The position numbers were made by a program, and so were the translations under genes. Shown here in pieces: positions 7,344-14,140 of a DNA stretch of 31,712 nucleotides. The notes under the pieces are model-generated. The model saw nothing but the letters and a program-made list of their open reading frames with translations, was not told the origin of the DNA and did no database searches. This DNA is from Bacteriovoracaceae bacterium (GTDB lineage Bacteria > Bdellovibrionota > Bacteriovoracia > Bacteriovoracales > Bacteriovoracaceae): the NCBI GenBank assembly GCA_018060635.1, contig JAGOVR010000002.1, positions 1 to 31,712 of the forward strand, given 5' to 3'. Each line of letters opens with the position of its first letter. Position 1 is the stretch's first letter.

Positions 7344-7712
7344 TTGAACAATTATAATATTCTAAAGTTAATCATAATACAGAGTTTTGAGCAGACTTTA
7401 CCTGAACTACTGTCTGCTACACCCTTTCCTAATTTGCAGAAACGAGAAGCTCTAGGCAGAAAATTTAAAATAGAGGGAGCATACATGAAAGTATGTGACC
7501 GATATTTTAAATTTTCTAACGACGAGATTCGACGTTTATGCGAATTAGGTAATTTCCAGCATGAGAAAGCCCGAGTCGATGGCCTGCCCTTCTTTGACAT
7601 GGATTGCTTTGATTTTTCCATCTGCTCCCGCTTTGATTTCGTTTTCCATTTTCATGGCCTCAATGATGAGAAGAGGAGTTCCTTGCACAACTTCTTGTCC
7701 TACTTTTGCTAA
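7344..7712 (+). CDS. Doubtful plus-strand ORF, antisense at its 3' half to the biotin carrier gene
   Basis: The frame runs 122 codons from a TTG at 7344; no ATG is available before 7485, which has AGGGAG five bases upstream and would give 75 residues. The non-overlapping part, with QTLPELLSATPFPNLQK and NDEIRRLCELGN, reads like ordinary helical protein. From 7545 on it is simply the complement of the conserved biotin-domain gene and looks like low-quality sequence (FDFSICSRFDFVFHFHG). Possible readings are a real small protein, the remnant of a gene cut by the carboxylase operon, or chance coding next to a structured RNA. A promoter-like pair lies 34 bp upstream of the TTG. I recognise no family. 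Confidence 0.25.
   Translation: MNNYNILKLIIIQSFEQTLPELLSATPFPNLQKREALGRKFKIEGAYMKVCDRYFKFSNDEIRRLCELGNFQHEKARVDGLPFFDMDCFDFSICSRFDFVFHFHGLNDEKRSSLHNFLSYFC
7458..7517. promoter_or_regulatory. Large perfect stem-loop with a start codon in its apical loop
   Basis: AGAAAATTTAAAATA (7458-7472) pairs perfectly over 15 bp with TATTTTAAATTTTCT (7503-7517). Inside, a symmetric 7/7 internal loop (GAGGGAG opposite TGACCGA) is followed by a second stem, CATAC/GTATG (7480-7484, 7491-7495), closing on a 6-base loop ATGAAA. Read on the plus strand, the internal loop holds a Shine-Dalgarno-like GGGAG and the apical loop holds an ATG. On the minus strand it lies 28-87 bp past the stop of the carrier gene and could instead end that transcript, although no clean T-tract follows. 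Confidence 0.45.
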
Positions 7713-8036
7713 AATTTTTATGACTTTACCAGGCATTTGCGAAACCATCTCACCTGCTCCCGCTTGAGAAAGACCAGAAGGTTTAAATCCTCGGTAAAGA
7801 TTAAAATTTTGATTCACGTTAAGAATTTTTTCTGGCAGAGATTGCTTGGCAATTTTATTCCAACGGATTCCATCAAAGGATGCGTAATATTTTCCTGCTA
7901 ACTTCCTAATATAAACTTGCTGGTCATTATCACTTGATGAAAACTCAAAACGTAGCGTTTCTCTTATACGCTTAGTAGTACGCTTAAGATCGATAATAAT
8001 TTCTTCATTTTTTTCATTGATAAGATAATAGCGCAT
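7545..8036 (-). CDS. Biotin carboxyl carrier subunit of propionyl/acyl-CoA carboxylase
   Basis: This protein carries the biotin that shuttles CO2 between the biotin carboxylase and carboxyltransferase subunits. The C-terminal 70 residues form the biotinyl domain: SQMPGKVIKILAKVGQ, then EAMKMEN with the biotinylated Lys129, and a closing VKEGQAIDSGFLMLEI. The first 90 residues are beta-rich and resemble the BT-type linker of propionyl-CoA carboxylase alpha chains. Many such enzymes have this domain fused to the biotin carboxylase; here it is a separate 163-residue gene. AGAGGACTCT precedes the ATG. It is the last gene of the carboxylase operon, 94 bp after the carboxylase, and the gap holds two hairpins. 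A plus-strand ORF overlaps its 3' end. Confidence 0.92.
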   Translation of the reverse strand: MRYYLINEKNEEIIIDLKRTTKRIRETLRFEFSSSDNDQQVYIRKLAGKYYASFDGIRWNKIAKQSLPEKILNVNQNFNLYRGFKPSGLSQAGAGEMVSQMPGKVIKILAKVGQEVVQGTPLLIIEAMKMENEIKAGADGKIKAIHVKEGQAIDSGFLMLEIT

Positions 8037-8052
8037 AGAGTCCTCTTTTTTA

Positions 8053-8071
8053 ATTTTCCCGTAGGGAAAAT
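8053..8071. promoter_or_regulatory. Hairpin just upstream of the carrier-gene ribosome site
   Basis: ATTTTCCC (8053-8060) and GGGAAAAT (8064-8071) form a perfect 8-bp stem with a 3-base loop. On the coding strand it ends only a few bases before the AGAGGA ribosome site of the biotin carrier gene. It could set translation of the carrier or block RNA decay. It lacks the following T-tract of a terminator. Confidence 0.45.
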
Positions 8072-8094
8072 CTATAATGTCTCGTATACTCGTA

Positions 8095-8120
8095 GCACAT
8101 TCGCTTGAAAAGCGAAGTGC
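8095..8120. promoter_or_regulatory. Second hairpin between biotin carboxylase and carrier genes
   Basis: GCAC plus TTCGCTT (8095-8106) pairs with AAGCGAA plus GTGC (8110-8120) over 11 bp, with one bulged A and a GAA loop. Short flanking TATAC/GTATA segments can extend it. It lies 10-35 bp past the stop of the biotin carboxylase gene. Likely roles are an RNA-stabilising intercistronic hairpin or a dispersed palindromic repeat; copies elsewhere in the genome would show which. Confidence 0.5.
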
Positions 8121-8130
8121 GAAGGGTATA

Positions 8131-9558
8131 TTAGAATCCTAAATGGTGAGCTTCGATGGAAGCCAGTTTTTCATAAATATTATTCATCTTAACTTCTGTA
8201 TCCACTTTATCTTGAGGTTTTTCTTGAGTGATAAAGTGAGTAGAGTATCCGCCTTTTCTAAAACTTTCATTTTTCATAATCACTTTATGCAAAGGAATAT
8301 TGGTTTTTAGTCCTTCAATAAGAAGGCCATCCAGTGCCGCTTCCATCTTACGAATGGCCACATCTCGCACAATCCCTTTCGTAATAAGTTTTCCTACCAT
8401 GGGATCAAAGTCTGGTGTTACTTGATAACCTTCATACAGACAGTGATCAAAACGCACACCTTGCGGAGGAGTAAATTCAAAAGCGGTCACTTTTCCAGGT
8501 GCTGGAAGCATAGTAATTGGATCTTCTGCGCAAATGCGACATTCGATAGAATGCCCTGTTTTCTGAATCCATGCTTGCGAAGGAATACCTAGGTCATCAC
8601 CCAAAGCACTTTGAATCATACAAACAAGGAGGTCAATCCCTGTGATTTCTTCCGTAATAGGATGCTCCACTTGAATGCGTGTATTCATCTCTAAAAAATA
8701 AAAAGATCTATCTTCACCCATAATGAATTCCACCGTTCCTGCGGAATCATAATTTACAGTACGAGCTAGTTTCACAGCGGCATCACAAACTTTGAGGCGT
8801 AAAGCTTCATCATCTCCAATAAAAGGAGAAGGAGCTTCTTCCACAATTTTTTGATGACGACGCTGAATAGAACATTCTCTTTCAAAAAAATGAAAAATAT
8901 TGCCTTTTTTATCAGCTAAAATTTGCACTTCAATATGATGGGGATTTGTAATGAATTTTTCGACGAGCATTCCGCCATAACCAAAAGATTTTTCACCTTC
9001 GCGTCTGACAGCTTCAAAATTATTTTTAATTTCATCAACAGATGCGCAAGTACGCATTCCTTTTCCACCACCACCAGCAACTGCTTTTAATAAAACAGGA
9101 AAACCAATTTCTTTGGCAATTTTTAAAGCTTCTTCAATTGTGGCCACTTCTCCCACTGATCCTGGAACCACAGGCACTCCAGCCTCTTTTGCAATAGCTT
9201 TAGAAATAGCTTTATCTCCCATCTTACGAACAGCTTCAGGATTAGGACCTATAAAAATAATCCCCTCTTTCGTTATCGCTTCCGCAAACTTTGTATTCTC
9301 TGCTAAAAAACCATACCCTGGGTGAACGGCATGAATTTTATATTTTTTTATGATTTCAATAATTTTAGGAACATTAAGATAAGTTTCGGCATGAGTAGTT
9401 CCGCTTAAGTTTATCCATTCATGACAATATTCCAAGTGAGGAGCATTGATTTCATTATCTGTATAAACTCCCACTGCTGTATGCCCCAGCTCTTTAACTG
9501 CTTTGGCAATACGTATAGCAATTTCACCGCGGTTAATAATGAGTATGCGTTTTCCCAT
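8131..9558 (-). CDS. Biotin carboxylase subunit (PccA/AccC-type)
   Basis: This ATP-grasp enzyme carboxylates biotin on the carrier protein using ATP and bicarbonate. At 475 residues it contains the complete biotin carboxylase module: the N-terminal fold with ILIINRGEIAIRI (5-17), the VHPGYGFLAEN segment (78-88), the glycine-rich ATP loop GGGGKGM (162-168), Lys116 (MGDK) and Lys158 (LLKAV), and EMNTRIQVEHPITEEITG with the catalytic Glu and Arg. There is no fused biotin domain; that is the next gene. The carboxyltransferase gene lies 11 bp upstream, which pairs it with a propionyl-CoA-type enzyme rather than with fatty-acid acetyl-CoA carboxylase. It could serve both if no other accC exists. 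AGAGAGAAC precedes the ATG. Confidence 0.94.
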   Translation of the reverse strand: MGKRILIINRGEIAIRIAKAVKELGHTAVGVYTDNEINAPHLEYCHEWINLSGTTHAETYLNVPKIIEIIKKYKIHAVHPGYGFLAENTKFAEAITKEGIIFIGPNPEAVRKMGDKAISKAIAKEAGVPVVPGSVGEVATIEEALKIAKEIGFPVLLKAVAGGGGKGMRTCASVDEIKNNFEAVRREGEKSFGYGGMLVEKFITNPHHIEVQILADKKGNIFHFFERECSIQRRHQKIVEEAPSPFIGDDEALRLKVCDAAVKLARTVNYDSAGTVEFIMGEDRSFYFLEMNTRIQVEHPITEEITGIDLLVCMIQSALGDDLGIPSQAWIQKTGHSIECRICAEDPITMLPAPGKVTAFEFTPPQGVRFDHCLYEGYQVTPDFDPMVGKLITKGIVRDVAIRKMEAALDGLLIEGLKTNIPLHKVIMKNESFRKGGYSTHFITQEKPQDKVDTEVKMNNIYEKLASIEAHHLGF

Positions 9559-9569
9559 ATAGTTCTCTC

Positions 9570-11162
9570 TTATAATTGAATGTTTCCGTGTTTGCGTTTT
9601 GGACGATCAATTTTTTTATTACGCAAAACTCTGAGGTAATTATAAATACTCTCGCGAGTGTTTTCAGGTAAAATTATTTCATCCACATAACCCAGTTCTG
9701 CCGCACGGTAAGGATTAGAAAACTGATCTTCATAATTTTTTATAAGCTCGGCTTTTTTCTCATCAAAAGCTTTACCCTTGAGTCCTTGTAATTCATTTCT
9801 AAAAACAATGCTCACAGCTCCCTCTGCTCCCATCACCGCAATTTCTGCTGATGGGTAGGCCAAGTTAATATCTGCACGCAAATGTTTGGAAGCCATCACA
9901 TCATAAGCACCGCCGTAAGCTTTACGAGTAATAAGAGTAATGAGAGGTACAGTCGCTTCTGCGTAAGCATACAGAAGTTTTGCTCCATGCTTAATAATTC
10001 CTGCGTGTTCTTGAGCTACCCCTGGTAAAAAACCTGGAACATCTTCAAGGGTTAAAATAGGAATATCAAAAGCATCACAGAAACGCACAAAGCGTGCGGC
10101 TTTAAGTGAAGAATCAATATCTAAAACTCCTGCCAAGTAAGAAGGCTCATTAGCAACAACACCAATTTTAATTCCACCAATAGAAGCAAACCCGCAAATA
10201 ATATTTTTAGCGTAATCTTTGTGAACTTCTAAAAAAGCCTTATCATCTACAATATCTAAAATAGCTTCTTTCATCTCGTAAGGTTTTTTAGGACTATCGG
10301 GAATGAGATTCATGAGTTTTGTATTTTTGCGGGCTATAGGATCGGCAGAAGCTTTACGCTCCTGTTTTTGAAAATTAGAACCTGGGATATACATGATGAG
10401 TTCGCGAATACGTTCAAAACAATCATCTTCATCTCTACATCTGAAATGCGCCACTCCCGATTTTTCACTATGTGCTTTAGCTCCACCCAACTCTTCTTTC
10501 GTTACTTCTTCATGAGTAACCGTTTTTACAACGTCAGGGCCTGTGACAAACATATAAGACGTATTTTCCACCATGAAAATAAAATCACAAACGGCAGGAG
10601 AATAAACCGCACCCCCTGCACAAGGTCCCATGATGACAGCAATTTGCGGAATAACACCTGAGGCTTTTACATTGCGATAAAAAATTTCTGCATACCCTGC
10701 TAAGGATTCCACGCCTTCCTGAATACGTGCACCACCTGAATCATTAATACCTACGAGAGGAATGCGATTCTCAATAGCGAAATCCATAATTTTACAAATT
10801 TTCTTAGCATGCACCGAACCTAAAGATCCTCCCCAACAAGTAAAATCTTGGGAATAAAGAGCTACTCGTTGTCCGTTAATTTTTGCAATACCAGTAACCA
10901 CGCCATCGCCTAAAAATTTAGTTTTCTCCATTCCAAATTGCTGGCAACGATGCACCATGAACTTATCAAATTCTACAAAGCTTTCAGGGTCAGTCAGGCG
11001 TTCAATACGCTCACGAGCTGTGTATTTTCCTTGCTCGTGTTGCTTACGAACTTTATCTTCGCCGCCGCCTTCTTCTGCTTTTAAATTAAGATTATTAAAA
11101 AGCTCACGCTTCATCTCTTGCATACTTTTAGGAGTATTGTTTTTACTTGTTTCAACTTCCAT
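9570..11162 (-). CDS. pccB: Propionyl-CoA carboxylase carboxyltransferase (beta) subunit
   Basis: This subunit moves the carboxyl group from biotin to propionyl-CoA, giving (S)-methylmalonyl-CoA. The 530-residue protein has two crotonase-like halves: the first includes NDSGGARIQEGVESLAGY and GPCAGGAVYSPA, the second VPGFLPGVAQEHAGIIKHGAK and RKAYGGAYDVMASKH. The Asp in AYGGAYDVM is the residue associated with propionyl- rather than acetyl-CoA preference in actinobacterial homologues; applying it here is inference. I place the start at 11162, where AGAGGTGAAATT precedes ATG; an in-frame ATG 33 bp upstream has no ribosome site. It heads the operon with the biotin carboxylase and carrier genes, has a clear promoter with an overlapping dyad, and works with the mutase at 4079-5629. 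Confidence 0.94.
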   Translation of the reverse strand: MEVETSKNNTPKSMQEMKRELFNNLNLKAEEGGGEDKVRKQHEQGKYTARERIERLTDPESFVEFDKFMVHRCQQFGMEKTKFLGDGVVTGIAKINGQRVALYSQDFTCWGGSLGSVHAKKICKIMDFAIENRIPLVGINDSGGARIQEGVESLAGYAEIFYRNVKASGVIPQIAVIMGPCAGGAVYSPAVCDFIFMVENTSYMFVTGPDVVKTVTHEEVTKEELGGAKAHSEKSGVAHFRCRDEDDCFERIRELIMYIPGSNFQKQERKASADPIARKNTKLMNLIPDSPKKPYEMKEAILDIVDDKAFLEVHKDYAKNIICGFASIGGIKIGVVANEPSYLAGVLDIDSSLKAARFVRFCDAFDIPILTLEDVPGFLPGVAQEHAGIIKHGAKLLYAYAEATVPLITLITRKAYGGAYDVMASKHLRADINLAYPSAEIAVMGAEGAVSIVFRNELQGLKGKAFDEKKAELIKNYEDQFSNPYRAAELGYVDEIILPENTRESIYNYLRVLRNKKIDRPKRKHGNIQL

Positions 11163-11212
11163 AATTTCACCTCTTGCATTGCACAATAAAGTCATAAAAA
11201 TTTGAAGCTTTA

Positions 11213-11241
11213 TTTATACCTTGCCCCCTTGAGGGTGACAA
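11213..11241 (-). promoter_or_regulatory. Sigma70-type promoter of the propionyl-CoA carboxylase operon
   Basis: On the minus strand TTGTCA (complement of 11236-11241) and TATAAA (complement of 11213-11218) are separated by exactly 17 bp. The predicted start near 11206 leaves a leader of about 44 bases before the pccB ATG. Both boxes are close to consensus, the spacing is ideal, and the position fits the operon head. Confidence 0.6.
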
Positions 11242-11248
11242 TCAAGGG
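11226..11248. promoter_or_regulatory. Perfect dyad over the carboxylase promoter, candidate operator
   Basis: CCCTTGA (11226-11232) and TCAAGGG (11242-11248) are perfect inverted arms around a 9-bp centre. The -35 box (11236-11241) lies inside the centre, and the left arm falls in the promoter spacer. A dimeric repressor bound here would block RNA polymerase. The regulator is unknown; acyl-CoA-responsive TetR or GntR proteins commonly act this way. Confidence 0.5.
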
Positions 11249-11354
11249 AATGACAAATATTTCAACAATTACTACTTTTTTTACATTTTTAGCTTAGGAA
11301 GTATCTGAAATTATTTTATAGGATTGGCTTCTTTTTTGCTGTATTAAATGTCCT

Positions 11355-11753
11355 ATGATGAAAAAAATTATTATCTTATGCTGTTTATTTTTTTTAATAC
11401 CTCTAGGCTTTACCAAAGATGAGAAGATTATCTGTGTAATAAAAAAAGATAATCAAGTACTAAAAACCATTCGATTTACAAATACTTCTTCTCACGAATC
11501 CAAAATATTTAAATTTGAACATAGCATGATGCTTATCTTGAACTATGATGGAAATTCTTTTTTTAGTGTAGCTATTCACGAAATAGAAGCAAAAAAATGT
11601 CAAAGACACTCCGAGGATCCCATTAATCTAGAATCATTATCCGAATGCGATAATTGTTATGACTCCAAGAGAATATCGACTCCCTCTTTTATACAAGCAA
11701 CTGTGGAGACTGTACTCTGCGGAATTACAATTAAATGCGAGATTGACGATTAG
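11355..11753 (+). CDS. Small secreted cysteine-containing protein of unknown function
   Basis: This is a 132-residue protein with a clear signal peptide (MMKKIIILCCLFFLIPLGFT, cleavage near residue 20). The mature part of about 110 residues has six cysteines (IICVI, KKCQR, SECDNC, VLCGI, IKCEI), an even number that would suit disulfides after export. It is beta-rich and otherwise featureless. I do not recognise the family. It starts with two ATGs in a row and lacks a good Shine-Dalgarno. Its TAG stop overlaps the TAA stop of the convergent slyD-like gene by two bases. It is probably expressed on its own, because both flanking genes point the other way. Confidence 0.6.
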   Translation: MMKKIIILCCLFFLIPLGFTKDEKIICVIKKDNQVLKTIRFTNTSSHESKIFKFEHSMMLILNYDGNSFFSVAIHEIEAKKCQRHSEDPINLESLSECDNCYDSKRISTPSFIQATVETVLCGITIKCEIDD

Positions 11754-12232
11754 TGATGATGTCCGCCAACACCATGAACATGGCCGTGGCTTAATTCTTC
11801 AGCAGTTGCTTCACGCACATCCATGATCTCTACATCAAAGTGCAAATTCATTCCTGCCAAAGGATGATTTCCATCTAAAACTACTTCATTAGGGCGAATT
11901 TCTACCACTGTTAAAATAATAGGGCCATTTTCTGTATCCGCTTGAAATTGATTTCCAACAGCTACTTTTTCAGAGGATGGAATTTCTGTTTTAGGAACTA
12001 CTTGAATCATTTTATCATTACGAACACCATAGGCTTCTTCAGGTTTTACAGATACTTTAAGCTTAGTCCCTTTAGTTTTACCTTCTAAGGCATTCTCTAA
12101 ACCTATAATAATATTTCCAGCACCTTGAATATAAGCTAGAGGATCACTTCCAATAGAAGTATCAATCGTCTCACCTTTATCGTCTGTAAGCGTATAGTGA
12201 ATGTTAACTACGTGTTTTTTAGCTATGTTCAT
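11750..12232 (-). CDS. slyD: SlyD-type FKBP peptidyl-prolyl cis-trans isomerase
   Basis: SlyD proteins are cytoplasmic prolyl isomerases and chaperones that also bind nickel and other metals. The FKBP part is interrupted by the insert-in-flap chaperone domain. Signatures are VNIHYTLTDDKGETID near the start, GLENALEGKTKGTK, EEAYGVRN, LDGNHPLAGMNLHFDVE and REATAEELSHGHVHG. The C-terminus is His-rich (HGHVHGVGGHHH), a short form of the metal-binding tail. I start it at 12232, where AGGGGATTCA precedes ATG, giving 160 residues; a longer in-frame start 48 bp upstream has no homologous N-terminus. It stands alone between convergent and divergent small ORFs. Confidence 0.93.
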   Translation of the reverse strand: MNIAKKHVVNIHYTLTDDKGETIDTSIGSDPLAYIQGAGNIIIGLENALEGKTKGTKLKVSVKPEEAYGVRNDKMIQVVPKTEIPSSEKVAVGNQFQADTENGPIILTVVEIRPNEVVLDGNHPLAGMNLHFDVEIMDVREATAEELSHGHVHGVGGHHH

Positions 12233-12314
12233 TGAATCCCCTTTTGTTTTCCCATTTTTCAAATAAATTGCAATGACCATAGACCAGAAGAATAACTAAG
12301 TCTATGCTTTATTT

Positions 12315-12461
12315 ATGGCAGACAAAAAACACGTAAAAATAAAGAAAAAGAAGTTAACTTATAGAGAATATTTTGATTTTTTAGAACAATTGAACAAACT
12401 CTTCCCCAATAGAAAAATTATCAGGAAAGAGTTTGTTGAATATAAAAATGTTAAAATTTAA
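12315..12461 (+). CDS. Likely 48-residue basic protein of unknown function
   Basis: ATG at 12315 opens 48 codons ending in TAA at 12459-12461, one base short of the convergent sigma-54 regulator stop at 12463. The product has a Lys-rich N-terminus (KKHVKIKKKKLTYREYF), an amphipathic helix (YFDFLEQLNKLF) and a basic C-terminal segment (NRKIIRKEFVEYKNVKI). It fills the gap between slyD and the regulator almost exactly. The amino-acid pattern looks protein-like rather than random. The ribosome site is weak. No family is recognised; a small nucleic-acid-binding or ribosome-associated protein is possible but speculative. Confidence 0.45.
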   Translation: MADKKHVKIKKKKLTYREYFDFLEQLNKLFPNRKIIRKEFVEYKNVKI

Positions 12462-12462
12462 G

Positions 12463-14034
12463 CTACTCTCCCACCGCTTTTTTGAAACGCTTATCTAGAC
12501 CATATTTTTCCACTTTCATAATAAGGCCAGCGCGGGAAATTCCTAATTCTTTAGCTAGTTTTGATTTGTTAAAGTTACAACGCTTAAGTCCTTCACGAAT
12601 CATCAGAAGTTCTAATTCCTCTAAAGCTTCTTTGAGTGATCCTGTGGTGCGAATGCCTTGAACAGCAGATGGTGCTTCCCCGAATTCTACAATTTTTGGA
12701 CTTAAATTTTCAGGGACTAAGGATTTTCCTTCCCCTGATAAAACCACCATGCGTTCTACTTCATTTTCCAGTTCTCGCACGTTTCCAGGCCATGGATAAT
12801 CCAAAAGTTTTTCCAATGCCTTAGGAGATACAACTTTAGTTACAATTCCCATCTCCGCACATTTTTTTTCTAAAAAATGCTCCATAAGGAGTGGGATATC
12901 TTCCTGCCTTTCTCTTAAAGCAGGTAACGTAACGTTAATAACATTAATTCGGTAGTATAAATCTTCTCTGAACTCACCCTTAGCTACCATTTCTTTTAAA
13001 TTTTTATTAGTAGCCGCAATAAGTCTTACATTAACTTTACGCGGAGAAGTCGCACCCACTGGAAGAAAAGTTCCTTCTTGAAGTACTCGTAAAAGTTTTA
13101 CTTGCATAGTAAGAGAAGTATCTCCAATCTCATCCAAAAATAAAGTTCCACCATTAGCTACTTCAAAGAGACCTTTTTTATCTTTCACAGCTCCTGTAAA
13201 AGCTCCTTTGACGTGACCAAAAAGTTCAGAATCCAAAAGGTTATCATTGAATGCTGAACAGTTTTGCGCTAAGAATACACAGTTTTTACGAGGAGAATTA
13301 TAATGAATCGCTTTGGCTACTAGTTCCTTTCCTGTTCCGTTATCCCCTTGAATAAGAATAGTAGTTTCTGAATTAGAAATTTTTTCTAACATCTGATAAA
13401 TCTGTTGCATACGCTTAGATTTACCAATCATGGAATGGTAGCGATACTTGCTACCGATTTCAGAATTAAGCTCTAAAATACGCTCTTCTCTTTTTTGAAT
13501 TTCAGCATGAAAAGTTAAAACTTCATCCGCCACTAACTCTACTAAAGCTTGTAAATATTCTTGATCATGACCCGTAATTTCTTTAAGGCTTTTAAGTGAT
13601 AATTCTGTATCTGAAGCTGCGACACCGCTTTCTTTAATTTGATTTTTAAGTTGTGTAAGTTCATCACTAGTGAGTGTTTTATTTAAAAAAGGATAAGCAA
13701 AAACAGAACCTAGAAGTTGACCATCTAAACTAATACTAGCGGCAATTCCTTTGACACCTTTAAAACTAGAATCAAAAACAAATTTTTTATCTGCGCTATT
13801 TTCCATTTTTTCTAAAACAGTTCCAATATCTTGCATAACTAAGTCATAGCCATAGGTAGAGCCCATTTGTATTTTAAAAAAATCATTACGAAATTTTTTC
13901 TCTTTATCTAATAAATCACTTTGAATTTTTCCGTGTTCATCGGTAAAGAAAAGTTCTATGCCAAACCATTTTCCTATAACCTCTTCCAATTTTTTAATGG
14001 CGTGAAGGTCACCAATGTTTTTCCAGTTAATCAT
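12463..14034 (-). CDS. Sigma-54-dependent Fis-type transcriptional activator
   Basis: This bacterial enhancer-binding protein would drive sigma-54 promoters by ATP hydrolysis. Of 523 residues, 1-185 form a sensor with GIAASISLDGQLLGSVFA (97-113), which resembles PocR/GAF-like ligand domains, then a coiled linker. The AAA+ core has Walker A GDNGTGKE (230-237), the sigma-54 contact loop GAFTGA (277-282) and Walker B GGTLFLDEIGD (295-305), followed by the arginine-finger region and DYPWPGNVRELENEVER. A Fis-type HTH ends the protein (NKSKLAKELGISRAGLIMKVEKYGL). There is no response-regulator receiver domain, so control is probably by ligand or protein contact. CGGGAG precedes the ATG. Neighbours give no clear target. 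Confidence 0.92.
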   Translation of the reverse strand: MINWKNIGDLHAIKKLEEVIGKWFGIELFFTDEHGKIQSDLLDKEKKFRNDFFKIQMGSTYGYDLVMQDIGTVLEKMENSADKKFVFDSSFKGVKGIAASISLDGQLLGSVFAYPFLNKTLTSDELTQLKNQIKESGVAASDTELSLKSLKEITGHDQEYLQALVELVADEVLTFHAEIQKREERILELNSEIGSKYRYHSMIGKSKRMQQIYQMLEKISNSETTILIQGDNGTGKELVAKAIHYNSPRKNCVFLAQNCSAFNDNLLDSELFGHVKGAFTGAVKDKKGLFEVANGGTLFLDEIGDTSLTMQVKLLRVLQEGTFLPVGATSPRKVNVRLIAATNKNLKEMVAKGEFREDLYYRINVINVTLPALRERQEDIPLLMEHFLEKKCAEMGIVTKVVSPKALEKLLDYPWPGNVRELENEVERMVVLSGEGKSLVPENLSPKIVEFGEAPSAVQGIRTTGSLKEALEELELLMIREGLKRCNFNKSKLAKELGISRAGLIMKVEKYGLDKRFKKAVGE

Positions 14035-14112
14035 AAAAAATCTCCCGATTATAGTTCCATCTGAAGGACTTATCGGTGAGATAGTTTAAAAACTTGACAG
14101 TCAGGTGAACAA

Positions 14113-14140
14113 AAAATAAACAGCTTAAGCTGTTTATTTT
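14113..14140. terminator. Rho-independent terminator, perfect 28-bp palindrome
   Basis: AAAATAAACAGCTT (14113-14126) and AAGCTGTTTATTTT (14127-14140) are perfect inverted arms with no spacer; the hairpin would close with a small AU-rich loop. On the minus strand a T-run (14116-14111) follows, as expected for the end of the peptidase transcript. The peptidase stop codon (14134-14136) lies inside the stem. Confidence 0.8.

Larger units (their letters stand above)
7230..7544. other. 315-bp gap between the carrier and CotH-like genes
   Basis: The gap lies between two minus-strand genes. The right part, near 7458-7517, holds a large perfect stem-loop. The left part (7230-7343) is very AT-rich and carries a plus-strand promoter-like pair at 7283-7310. 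A plus-strand reading frame starts at 7344 and runs on into the antisense of the carrier gene. These are listed separately. Confidence 0.6.

Noticed and set aside
7352..7621. 89-codon minus-strand frame overlapping the 3' end of the biotin carrier gene
   Set aside because: It is in a different frame from the carrier, Ser/Arg/Cys-rich without a protein-like pattern, has no ribosome site, and crosses the large stem-loop.
10368..10661. 97-codon plus-strand frame inside pccB
   Set aside because: It is antisense to a conserved enzyme region, with no promoter, ribosome site or recognisable motif.
11163..11195. 11-residue longer start for the carboxyltransferase
   Set aside because: No ribosome site precedes the upstream ATG, while AGAGGTG precedes the one at 11162.
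14094..14122. TTGACA-N17-TAAACA on the plus strand near the peptidase terminator
   Set aside because: The -35 box is perfect but the -10 is poor and falls within the terminator palindrome; it would read only antisense into the peptidase gene.
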